A stretch of DNA of 57,120 nt, from contig JAILQO010000021.1 of the NCBI GenBank assembly GCA_024698925.1, positions 1 through 57,120 of the forward strand. Reading direction: 5' to 3'. Below the pieces are notes generated by a model. It did no database searches and was not told the DNA's origin. It saw only the letters and a list, made by a program, of their open reading frames with translations. Below are positions 46,508 to 53,329 of the stretch, one piece after another. This DNA is from Bacteroidaceae bacterium. Its GTDB lineage: Bacteria; Bacteroidota; Bacteroidia; Bacteroidales; Bacteroidaceae. A program made the position numbers and the translations under genes. The first letter of the stretch is position 1. Each line of letters starts with the position of its first letter.

Positions 46508-47131
46508 TTAATCCTCAGAGATCTCGTTACCGATGATGCGACGGGCATTCATGTAACGGCGGGTCCAGTAGGCATCGTCAGATGAGTCGATGCGAACACC
46601 TTGGGAAGTGCTGGCATGGATAAAGGAGAAAGTGCCGTCTTCACGGTCCACGTTGGTGACGATACCGACATGATTCACGCTCTTGCTTCTGTTACCATTA
46701 CGTCCGAAGAAAACCAAATCGCCAGGTAACAGTTCGTTGACGGAAGAGATAGCTTCACCCTGCAGGTTCTGTTCTTGCGAGGAGCGCTTCAGCGTAATAC
46801 CCAAACGCTTGAAGACATAGCTGGTGAAGCCGGAACAGTCAAAAGCCTTGGGCCCCATACAACCCTTACGATAACGGGCACCGATATGGTGCTTGGCAGC
46901 AGCAATGAGGTCGTTGGCAATCGTAGCGCTGAGCGGGCAATCAAAATCTACAGCCCCAGCGGACTTGTCCTGCGGAAAGACAACGGCAAGGACGCCACCC
47001 AAATGGGCTTGGAGCTGGGCCTGCGTGGCAACAGGATCGGGTGATGACAAGGATACACGATGACGCCGTGTGGGACCTTTGGCAAAGCCCACGGTACTCA
47101 AGCATAACAGTATCAAAATTGCTTTTTTCAT
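46508..47131 (-). CDS. NlpC/P60 family peptidoglycan endopeptidase
   Basis: 207 residues. Signal peptide (MKKAILILLCLSTVGFA), a poorly conserved stretch to about 75, then the NlpC/P60 domain: catalytic Cys in GPKAFDCSGFTSYVFKRLG, His in KSVNHVGIVTNVD, third residue His in FSFIHASTSQGVRI. It likely cuts the D-Glu to meso-diaminopimelate bond in wall peptides. Its promoter (-7 at 47191..47198) directly adjoins the cysS terminator. The leader is about 50 bases. Confidence 0.92.
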   Translation of the reverse strand: MKKAILILLCLSTVGFAKGPTRRHRVSLSSPDPVATQAQLQAHLGGVLAVVFPQDKSAGAVDFDCPLSATIANDLIAAAKHHIGARYRKGCMGPKAFDCSGFTSYVFKRLGITLKRSSQEQNLQGEAISSVNELLPGDLVFFGRNGNRSKSVNHVGIVTNVDREDGTFSFIHASTSQGVRIDSSDDAYWTRRYMNARRIIGNEISED

Positions 47132-47190
47132 CTCCTTTGCGGTACGTTAAAATCCGATCCCTTGCAGGACCTTTTTTCTATAAGACGGTG

Positions 47191-47198
47191 CAAAGGTA
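47191..47198 (-). promoter_or_regulatory. -7 promoter box of the NlpC/P60 gene
   Basis: TACCTTTG on the minus strand. Its upstream -33 region falls within the stem of the cysS terminator (47205..47236). Confidence 0.65.
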
Positions 47199-47200
47199 TG

Positions 47201-47236
47201 AAAAAATCGTGAAAGGGTGGTGAGCCTTTCACGATT
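47201..47236 (-). terminator. Rho-independent terminator of cysS
   Basis: On the minus strand AATCGTGAAAGG and CCTTTCACGATT form a perfect 12-bp stem with an 8-base loop, followed by TTTTTT. It lies 55 bases behind the cysS stop. Confidence 0.9.
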
Positions 47237-47291
47237 TATGTGTATTAATAACACTTTTTTATCTTATATCAAGTGTCACATCATCAAGCAG

Positions 47292-48788
47292 TTACTTATT
47301 CAGCGTCCATGTAGCACCGTCTTTCGTGTCCTTGATCTCGAAGCCGAGAGCGGTGAGTTCGTTGCGGATTTTGTCACTTGTAGCCCAGTCCTTATTGGCC
47401 TTGGCAATGGACCTTTGCTCCAGCAACATATCCACCACTTGACCGAAGGCTTCCTCTCTAAGCCCCTCTCTGCCTCCCCCCGTGGTGGGGAGAAGTCCAA
47501 GGATATCCTCAGCAAAGAGGTGCATCGTGGACGAGAGTTCTTCGAAATCAGCAACGCTAATAGTCCCTTTGTGATCCAGTATGCGGTTGATCGTGCCACA
47601 AGCCTCGAATAGGTGACTGATGACGGTGGGCGAGGCCAGGTCGTCGTTCATGGCGTCATAGCACTTCTGGCGCAGCTCGCTGACCACCTTATGTGTCTCG
47701 GCATCGCTCTCGCCGGCAGGAGTAATGCGCTTCAAGTCGGCAATAGCACCCATCAGTCGCTGTAAGCCCTTCTCGGCAGCCAGCAGGGCTTCGTTGCTGA
47801 AATCAACCGTGGAACGGTAGTGAGCCTGCAGGATAAAGAAGCGGATGGTCATGGGCGAATAAGCCTGCGACAATTTCTCGTGCGAGCCTGTGAAGAACTC
47901 GTTGAGCGTAATGAAGTTGCCCAGCGATTTACCCATCTTCTGGCCGCCGATGGTAACCATATTGCAATGCATCCAGTAGTTAACCATATCCGAGCCCTGG
48001 CTGGCGACAGCCTGCGCAATCTCGCACTCATGGTGGGGGAATACCAGGTCCATGCCACCGCCGTGGATGTCGAAGTGAGAGCCTAAGTACTTACGCCCCA
48101 TCGCTGTGCACTCACAGTGCCAGCCTGGAAAACCGTCGCTCCAAGGCGAAGGCCAACGCATGATATGCTCGGGCTGAGCACATTTCCAAAGCGCGAAATC
48201 TACCTGATTATGCTTCTCGCTCTGGCCGTCCAGCTCGCGGCTGTTATTGATGACGTCGGTCAGGTTGCGACCGCTGAGTTTTCCGTAGTGGTATTTCTCG
48301 TTGTATTTCTCCACGTCGAAATAGACGCTGCCCTTGCTCTCGTAAGCGAATCCGTTGTCCAAAATTTCCTTGACCAGCTGTATCTGCTCAATGATGTGAC
48401 CCGTAGCATGAGGCTCAATAGAAGGAGGCAGACAGTTCAGCGCCTTCATGGCGTCGTGGAAGCGGTTGGTGTAGTATTGTGCCACCTCCATCGGCTCCAG
48501 CTGCTCCAGACGTGCTTTCTTCGCAATCTTATCCTCACCCTCATCGGCATCGTGCTCCAAATGGCCTACATCGGTAATGTTACGGACATAGCGCACCTTG
48601 TAGCCAATGTGCTGCAGGTAGCGGAACAGGAGGTCGAAGGTGATAGCCGGGCGGGCATGACCCAGATGGGCATCGCCATAAACCGTGGGGCCGCAGACAT
48701 ACATGCCTACACGGCCTTCCACTACCGGCTTGAACAAAACCTTACTTCTGCTCAGCGTATTATATATCAATAATGGTTGGTTGCTCAT
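47292..48788 (-). CDS. cysS: Cysteinyl-tRNA synthetase
   Basis: 498 residues. [29 protein letters not shown] holds the zinc cysteine and the HIGH motif (as HLGH); [13 protein letters not shown] and HHECEIAQ hold further zinc ligands; [12 protein letters not shown] is the KMSKS loop. Charges tRNA-Cys. In the C-terminal helical region the stretch [21 protein letters not shown] includes residues encoded by a GC-rich palindromic element (47463..47494) and looks inserted relative to the normal helix. It lies 51 bases behind ispG and is probably co-transcribed with it. Confidence 0.96.
   Translation of the reverse strand: MSNQPLLIYNTLSRSKVLFKPVVEGRVGMYVCGPTVYGDAHLGHARPAITFDLLFRYLQHIGYKVRYVRNITDVGHLEHDADEGEDKIAKKARLEQLEPMEVAQYYTNRFHDAMKALNCLPPSIEPHATGHIIEQIQLVKEILDNGFAYESKGSVYFDVEKYNEKYHYGKLSGRNLTDVINNSRELDGQSEKHNQVDFALWKCAQPEHIMRWPSPWSDGFPGWHCECTAMGRKYLGSHFDIHGGGMDLVFPHHECEIAQAVASQGSDMVNYWMHCNMVTIGGQKMGKSLGNFITLNEFFTGSHEKLSQAYSPMTIRFFILQAHYRSTVDFSNEALLAAEKGLQRLMGAIADLKRITPAGESDAETHKVVSELRQKCYDAMNDDLASPTVISHLFEACGTINRILDHKGTISVADFEELSSTMHLFAEDILGLLPTTGGGREGLREEAFGQVVDMLLEQRSIAKANKDWATSDKIRNELTALGFEIKDTKDGATWTLNK
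47463..47494. repeat. GC-rich palindromic element, copy 1 (inside cysS)
   Basis: GCCCCTCTCTGC followed by CTCCCCCCGTGGTGGGGAG. Same layout as copies 2 and 3 near 50 kb. In the cysS frame it reads [12 protein letters not shown]. Confidence 0.8.
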
Positions 48789-48822
48789 ATTCTCAATAAT
48801 TATAATAAAGGAAATGTTTATT

Positions 48823-48853
48823 CTTCACTTTTCACTCTTTCACTCTTCACTTT
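48823..48853. repeat. AGTGAA repeat at the 3' end of ispG
   Basis: Read on the minus strand it is AAAGTGAAGAGTGAAAGAG then TGAAAAGTGAAG, four close copies of AGTGAA. It supplies the last codons of ispG (RQSEE, stop) and most of the spacer before cysS. Confidence 0.65.
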
Positions 48854-50063
48854 GCCTTTTTCGGTCCTCCTCGATAATCTTTAGCAGCCTTTCTACTGCT
48901 TCTTCCTCCGGAATATTCTTTTCCACGCACTCCTTGCCGCGATAAAGGCTGACCTTGCCACGGGCAGCACCTACGTAGCCATAGTCTGCATCTGCCATCT
49001 CACCTGGGCCATTGACAATACAGCCCATGATGCCGATCTTCAGTCCTGTGAGGTGACTCGTAGCCGCCTTGATGCGCTGGATGGTAGCGGGCAGATCGTA
49101 AAGTGTGCGACCACAGCCCGGACACGAGATATACTCCGTCTTGGTCATGCGCAGACGGGCAGCCTGCAGCAGGGAGTAAGCGACGGGAATCTCATTCTCG
49201 GGCGGCTCGCTGAGCGAGACGCGAATGGTATCCCCGATGCCGTCCACCAATAGGGCTCCAATACCCACGGCGCTCTTCAAACGGCCGTCCTCGCCCTCGC
49301 CGGCTTCTGTTACACCGAGATGTAAGGGGAATGTCATGCCCTCGGCATCCATCGCCTGACACAGGAGACGCACGCTCTCCACCATCACTACCGTATTTGA
49401 AGCCTTGATAGAGACCACCACGTTCAGGAACTGCTCCTTCATGCAGACGCGCAGGAACTCCATACACGACTCCACGATGCCGGCTGGCGTATCGCCATAA
49501 CGGGACATGATGCGGTCAGAGAGCGAACCGTGGTTCACGCCGATGCGCACGGCTGTTCCGTGCTCACGGCAGATATTCAGGAATGGCACCAGGCGATTCT
49601 CTATCTTCTGCAATTCGGCGGCATATTCCTCATCCGTATATTCCAGCTTCTTGAACTGTCGCGCAGCGTCCACATAGTTGCCTGGATTGATGCGCACCTT
49701 CTCGCAATAGCGCGCGGCCACATCTGCTACAGCAGGATTGAAATGGACATCTGCTACGAGGGGCACATCACAACCTGCGGCACGAACACGCTCGCGGATG
49801 ACACGCATATTCTCGGCCTCACGAACACCTTGCGTAGTCAGTCGCACCAGTTCTCCGCCAGCTTTGGCGATAGCCAGGATCTGCGCGACGCAGCCGTCAG
49901 TATCCATCGTGGAGGTGGTGCACATGGATTGCACGCGCACAGGATTATCTCCGCCGATGCCGATATTGCCGACACGCACTTCGTGAGTGAATCGTCTGGC
50001 CCCTCTCCCCGCTCCCCCCGTGGGGGGGAGAGCTGTCGAGTTATGGATACTCTCTTGATGCAT
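48840..50063 (-). CDS. ispG: (E)-4-hydroxy-3-methylbut-2-enyl-diphosphate synthase
   Basis: 407 residues. Starts, after a repeat-derived N-terminal tail (HNSTALPPTGGAGRGARRF), with THEVRVGNIGIGGDNPVRVQSM, the usual IspG start; [4Fe-4S] cysteines are in SCPGCGRTLYDL and GIMGCIVNGPGEMADADYGYVG. Converts MEcPP to HMBPP in the non-mevalonate isoprenoid pathway. The length is that of the two-domain (E. coli) type; Bacteroidetes often carry a longer three-domain form of 600 residues or more. The gene lies 24 bases behind purE and 51 before cysS. The last codons come from an AGTGAA repeat. Confidence 0.94.
   Translation of the reverse strand: MHQESIHNSTALPPTGGAGRGARRFTHEVRVGNIGIGGDNPVRVQSMCTTSTMDTDGCVAQILAIAKAGGELVRLTTQGVREAENMRVIRERVRAAGCDVPLVADVHFNPAVADVAARYCEKVRINPGNYVDAARQFKKLEYTDEEYAAELQKIENRLVPFLNICREHGTAVRIGVNHGSLSDRIMSRYGDTPAGIVESCMEFLRVCMKEQFLNVVVSIKASNTVVMVESVRLLCQAMDAEGMTFPLHLGVTEAGEGEDGRLKSAVGIGALLVDGIGDTIRVSLSEPPENEIPVAYSLLQAARLRMTKTEYISCPGCGRTLYDLPATIQRIKAATSHLTGLKIGIMGCIVNGPGEMADADYGYVGAARGKVSLYRGKECVEKNIPEEEAVERLLKIIEEDRKRQSEE
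49998..50032. repeat. GC-rich palindromic element, copy 2 (N-terminus of ispG)
   Basis: GCCCCTCTCCCCG followed by CTCCCCCCGTGGGGGGGAG. Read in the ispG frame it gives ALPPTGGAGRGA. Same orientation as copy 1 and opposite to copy 3, which is about 75 bases away. Confidence 0.85.
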
Positions 50064-50087
50064 TACTATTACAAACGTTTAACTTCC

Positions 50088-50639
50088 TCAGAGGCTTTCC
50101 TCTGCAGTCCTCCCCCCCACGGGGGGAGTTAGAGAGGGGCACTTAAACTTATACTTCACCTCGGCCAACTCCTGATTGGCCTTGACAATCTTCTGGGCAA
50201 GCCCCTTCTTGTAGTCACGCATACGTGCAGCAAGGGCCTCATCCGTAAGGGCTAACATTTCACAAGCCAGCACGGCAGCATTCTGCGCGCCGTTGACGCC
50301 AACGGTAGCCACAGGGATTCCAGGAGGCATCTGCACGATGGACAACAGCGCATCAAGGCCGTCCAACATGCCCTTGATAGGCACGCCGATAACGGGCAAT
50401 GTCGTCTGTGCTGCAATAACGCCAGGCAATGCTGCAGCCATACCTGCTGCGGCGATGATAACCTTCAGTCCACGGCCTTCTGCCTCGCGTGCAAAAGCCT
50501 CTACCTCAGCGGGTGTGCGGTGTGCCGACAAGGCATTCATCTCGAACGGCACTTCCATGTCGTCGAGGAACTTGGCAGCCTTCTCCATGACGGGGAGGTC
50601 GCTGGTGCTGCCCATGATGATGGATACTAACGGGGTCAT
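50088..50639 (-). CDS. purE: N5-carboxyaminoimidazole ribonucleotide mutase
   Basis: 183 residues. VSIIMGSTSDLPVMEKAAKFL, EMNALSAHRTP and AAAGMAAALPGVIAAQTTLPVIGVP are the class I PurE active-site motifs. It moves the carboxyl group in the sixth to seventh step of purine synthesis. The end (KFKCPSLTPPVGGRTAEESL) is longer than in typical PurE: the last residues come from a GC-rich palindromic element (50108..50139). First gene of a purE-ispG-cysS run. Leader contains AATGA-type repeat DNA. Confidence 0.95.
   Translation of the reverse strand: MTPLVSIIMGSTSDLPVMEKAAKFLDDMEVPFEMNALSAHRTPAEVEAFAREAEGRGLKVIIAAAGMAAALPGVIAAQTTLPVIGVPIKGMLDGLDALLSIVQMPPGIPVATVGVNGAQNAAVLACEMLALTDEALAARMRDYKKGLAQKIVKANQELAEVKYKFKCPSLTPPVGGRTAEESL
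50108..50139. repeat. GC-rich palindromic element, copy 3 (C-terminus of purE)
   Basis: On the minus strand GCCCCTCTCTAA followed by CTCCCCCCGTGGGGGGGAGG. Read in the purE frame as CPSLTPPVGGR. Confidence 0.85.
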
Positions 50640-50674
50640 GATGAATGACTAATGACAAATTACAAATGATGAAT
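50639..50674. repeat. AATGA-type degenerate repeat in the purE leader
   Basis: ATGATGAATGACTAATGAC followed by AAATTACAAATGATGAAT. Similar in style to the repeat at 39629..39666. Confidence 0.6.
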
Positions 50675-50682
50675 TTCGGGCG

Positions 50683-50690
50683 CAAAGTTA
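50683..50690 (-). promoter_or_regulatory. -7 promoter box of the purE-ispG-cysS operon
   Basis: TAACTTTG on the minus strand. Between it and the purE ATG lies a run of AATGA/AAATTAC repeats (50639..50674), so the leader is mostly repeat DNA. Confidence 0.55.
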
Positions 50691-50778
50691 CGCAAAATCC
50701 ACGATTTAACAGCCCTTTCCCCCCAATTATTTCATCTGTGGCCCCAAAAACGACCGCTACACAACAACAATCGATAGT

Positions 50779-52149
50779 TCAAGAGTTCTGCACTTCCTCG
50801 GCATGATAAGTGCCGACGAAAAGGATCGTTCCCGTCTGCTGCTCGGTCAGGAGATAAACGAACGGGTGGTCGGCAACGACAGTTTTGGTGTTGATGGGCA
50901 TACCATCCGTATAGTTCATGACCGTTACGGCAGCCGCTTCCGTACCTTTCTCGTTGACCTTGATGCGGGCACATTGGAAGGCATCGGAAAGGTGCAGGCC
51001 GCGAGGCTGTCCGTTGCTAAGCACCAGACCGCGAAGTTCAGCTTCGTTGAAGGGCAAGTTCAGCTGTTCGAAGGCTTTCATAAGTTGCGTCGTCACCGTT
51101 GTTTCAAAGCGGGGCAGGCTCACGAACACCTCTTCAGTCTTCATCTGCTGGGAGAGATCTGCGAAATGCTCCGCTGTCAGCCACGACAGGATGTCTGCCG
51201 TTGTCTTTCCCTCGCATGGCAACAGGATTGTCATGCCGAAAGAGGATAAGCTTTCACCGCCCCCCCATTCATCGACCTTTCCATACGGCAGGCGTACAGC
51301 CTGAAAGAGTTCTGATTCACCATAGGATAGATGGACATTTCTTGCCATACTCATCATCGGCACCATCACGCTGGTATTGTCTTCCCGCTTGAAAGAGTAG
51401 TCATAGGTATCATTAGAGGAAAACGGGATGTACCAATCTCCCTTGAAATAAATGGCATTCAAGAGCAGACAAACGTTTTCACTAGATAGCGGCTCATCGA
51501 ACACCTTAGGGATGAAGCCATTGGTCTGCCTGCCACACCAGTTATTGATGTAGTTGATGCCCTCCTGTGTATCCGTCTTCACAGCCTCGCAATCTGCCAG
51601 ATACGTCTCCTTCAGAGTCTTCTGATAGTCAGGATTGACACTCAGCTCCGTGCGACTTGCATTCAGATAGAAAGCATTGGCCAGGTTGATGTTCACGTTC
51701 TCGTCCACGCTCGGCAGATACTGCATCAGGCTTGCCATCAGGTTGTGCATCGCCTGCGGCTCCGTGACATCAAAGCCCAGCGCCTTGACGATGGAATCGC
51801 GCGTTGCACCTTCAGCACCAAGGGCCGTCATCGACAGCGCATAATCGATGCTCAAGGGGGAGAGCACCAGACTCTTATCCGGCTCCTGCAGCTCGCGGAA
51901 GAGGCGGAAAGCGAAGTCGTTCATGCGGCTGGCCTGCGCCAATTGCGTATCTGTCAGCGGCCAGTTAGCCTCGGGCATCAGCATCTCAAAAGGCGCAACA
52001 GGCTCTGCGTCCCCACCATTGTCCTGCCCGCCCTGTCCCTGCTCGCTTTGAGCGCTGTTGGGCACCACCACTTCATCGTCTTCTCCGCAGGCCGTGAAAC
52101 TCATCGTTACACAAAGCGTGGCGCACAAAAGGATAATCAGCTGTTTCAT
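50779..52149 (-). CDS. Serpin-family protease inhibitor, lipoprotein
   Basis: 456 residues. Lipoprotein signal with lipobox FTAC (MKQLIILLCATLCVTMSFTAC), an acidic Gln/Gly-rich spacer (about 22-50), then a full serpin fold: SLVLSPLSIDYALSMTALGAEG near the start, NAIYFKGDWYIPF in the middle. The hinge VNEKGTEAAAVTVMNYTDG has the small residues required for loop insertion, so it should be inhibitory. The end, DHPFVYLLTEQQTGTILFVGTY, is the serpin signature. Target protease unknown; host or self secreted proteases are likely. Surface or periplasmic lipoprotein. Own promoter (52178..52209). Confidence 0.93.
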   Translation of the reverse strand: MKQLIILLCATLCVTMSFTACGEDDEVVVPNSAQSEQGQGGQDNGGDAEPVAPFEMLMPEANWPLTDTQLAQASRMNDFAFRLFRELQEPDKSLVLSPLSIDYALSMTALGAEGATRDSIVKALGFDVTEPQAMHNLMASLMQYLPSVDENVNINLANAFYLNASRTELSVNPDYQKTLKETYLADCEAVKTDTQEGINYINNWCGRQTNGFIPKVFDEPLSSENVCLLLNAIYFKGDWYIPFSSNDTYDYSFKREDNTSVMVPMMSMARNVHLSYGESELFQAVRLPYGKVDEWGGGESLSSFGMTILLPCEGKTTADILSWLTAEHFADLSQQMKTEEVFVSLPRFETTVTTQLMKAFEQLNLPFNEAELRGLVLSNGQPRGLHLSDAFQCARIKVNEKGTEAAAVTVMNYTDGMPINTKTVVADHPFVYLLTEQQTGTILFVGTYHAEEVQNS

Positions 52150-52177
52150 AATAATATTATTTAGGTTATCTTCGCCG

Positions 52178-52209
52178 CAAAAGTAGGTATAAACATCTTA
52201 AACGTCAAA
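52178..52209 (-). promoter_or_regulatory. Promoter of the serpin gene
   Basis: Minus strand: TTTG (52209..52206), 20 bases, then TACTTTTG (52185..52178), 29 bases before the ATG at 52149. Confidence 0.7.
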
Positions 52210-52377
52210 AGAAACGAGGAAAAAATCATGAAATCGCCATAATTCTAGTATCGATTCAGCGTTATTTTCACAAAATCATTCCCCTGATTCAGGGTCGTGG
52301 TTTAGAACTAAGGGAAGGCTTTATTAACTTTTTCCTCCACATTTTCTTTGATTCTTCCAAACTTTTTCGTTTTTTTC
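52210..52377. other. AT-rich spacer between divergent promoters
   Basis: No gene or strong structure seen. Part of the 310-base gap between the serpin and kinase-like genes; it contains T-rich stretches before the kinase promoter. Confidence 0.5.
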
Positions 52378-52408
52378 TTTGTGTGAATCAGATTAATCGC
52401 TACTTTTG
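52378..52408 (+). promoter_or_regulatory. Promoter of the polyvalent-protein-type kinase gene
   Basis: TTTG (52378..52381), 19 bases, then TACTTTTG (52401..52408). Both boxes and the spacing fit the Bacteroidetes consensus. Leader of about 45 bases. Confidence 0.75.
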
Positions 52409-52459
52409 CAGTGTCATAGTACACAGCAGTAAAGCAAATCGACATTACGAGACCGTAAT

Positions 52460-53245
52460 ATGGACAGATTACAGCATATATATGATGTCATTGCCCAAGA
52501 GGGCTTTACCGACCTTAGCCTACAGGAAATAGACAACTACGTTAACGAGATACAAAATGGGACAGAAGATTTTCATCGATTCAATCTATCAGAGCATGCA
52601 GGACTCTGCACAGCAGGTGCGCCTCTCATTGGGGCGTCCATCGTCGCGTGCTACGCGACAGCAAGCCTTGCAGCAGGTGGCAATGCTTCAGGCAGCCAAG
52701 GAAGCCCAGCAAGCTGGGAAATAGACGAGCGGCAGGAACTGCTCATCGAACAATGGGCCAAGGCCGCGAACCTATGGGTCGCTGACTCAGAGCAAATACT
52801 TAACAAGGAGTTTGGCCCTATGATTGCGCAAGGAGCCGAGGCAAAGGTCTATTACCGCGAGGGGGACACATCGGTTGTAAAAGAGAGGCTATCCATCTAT
52901 TCTACCACGCAAAAGGCTCTTGATGCCATTGTCCTGCACAACAGTCTCTTCCCTGAAACCGCCATGAAAGTCATTGGTTTTACGCGCGACAAGGATCAAT
53001 TGCTACGCATCATTCTTACTCAACCCTATGTTAATTGCCTACGTTTGGCTACCAAAAGGGAGATTGACGACATGGTTTCTGCTAAGGGGTTTCGCGATAA
53101 CTGGAATGGTGAGGGCGTGAATTACATCTCCGACCGTCTTGCACTCGAAGACATGCATCCCGCAAACGTTTTTATTGATGATGTTACAGGAATGCCGATT
53201 TGTATTGATTGCATTGTAAAGTTTGTGACACCCCCAATCATCTGA
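52460..53245 (+). CDS. Stand-alone polyvalent-protein-type kinase
   Basis: 261 residues, no signal peptide. From about residue 100 the sequence matches my memory of the kinase domain found in phage and conjugative-element polyvalent proteins: FGPMIAQGAEAKVYYREGDTSVVKERL (Gly-rich strand and Lys141), LHNSLFPETAMKVIGF, LTQPYV, LEDMHPANVFID (catalytic Asp231 and Asn236) and PICIDCIV (metal Asp250). The N-terminal 90 residues contain a Gly/Ala-rich stretch (GAPLIGASIVACYATASLAA). The catalytic residues appear intact. Such domains normally sit in giant mobile-element proteins, not alone on the chromosome with a full promoter. Substrate unknown. Confidence 0.7.
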   Translation: MDRLQHIYDVIAQEGFTDLSLQEIDNYVNEIQNGTEDFHRFNLSEHAGLCTAGAPLIGASIVACYATASLAAGGNASGSQGSPASWEIDERQELLIEQWAKAANLWVADSEQILNKEFGPMIAQGAEAKVYYREGDTSVVKERLSIYSTTQKALDAIVLHNSLFPETAMKVIGFTRDKDQLLRIILTQPYVNCLRLATKREIDDMVSAKGFRDNWNGEGVNYISDRLALEDMHPANVFIDDVTGMPICIDCIVKFVTPPII

Positions 53246-53249
53246 CAGC

Positions 53250-53296
53250 TACCCTAAGCTTAAACCTATGATTTCAACCGCACCTTAAGCAGGGTA
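53250..53296. other. Stem-loop behind the kinase gene
   Basis: TACCCTAAGCTTAA and TTAAGCAGGGTA pair over 12 bp with a two-base bulge and a 21-base loop. No T-run, so terminator function is uncertain. Lies between convergent genes. Confidence 0.4.
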
Positions 53297-53329
53297 ACCG
53301 CAGGGCAGTCACAAAGTAATCCAACGCCT

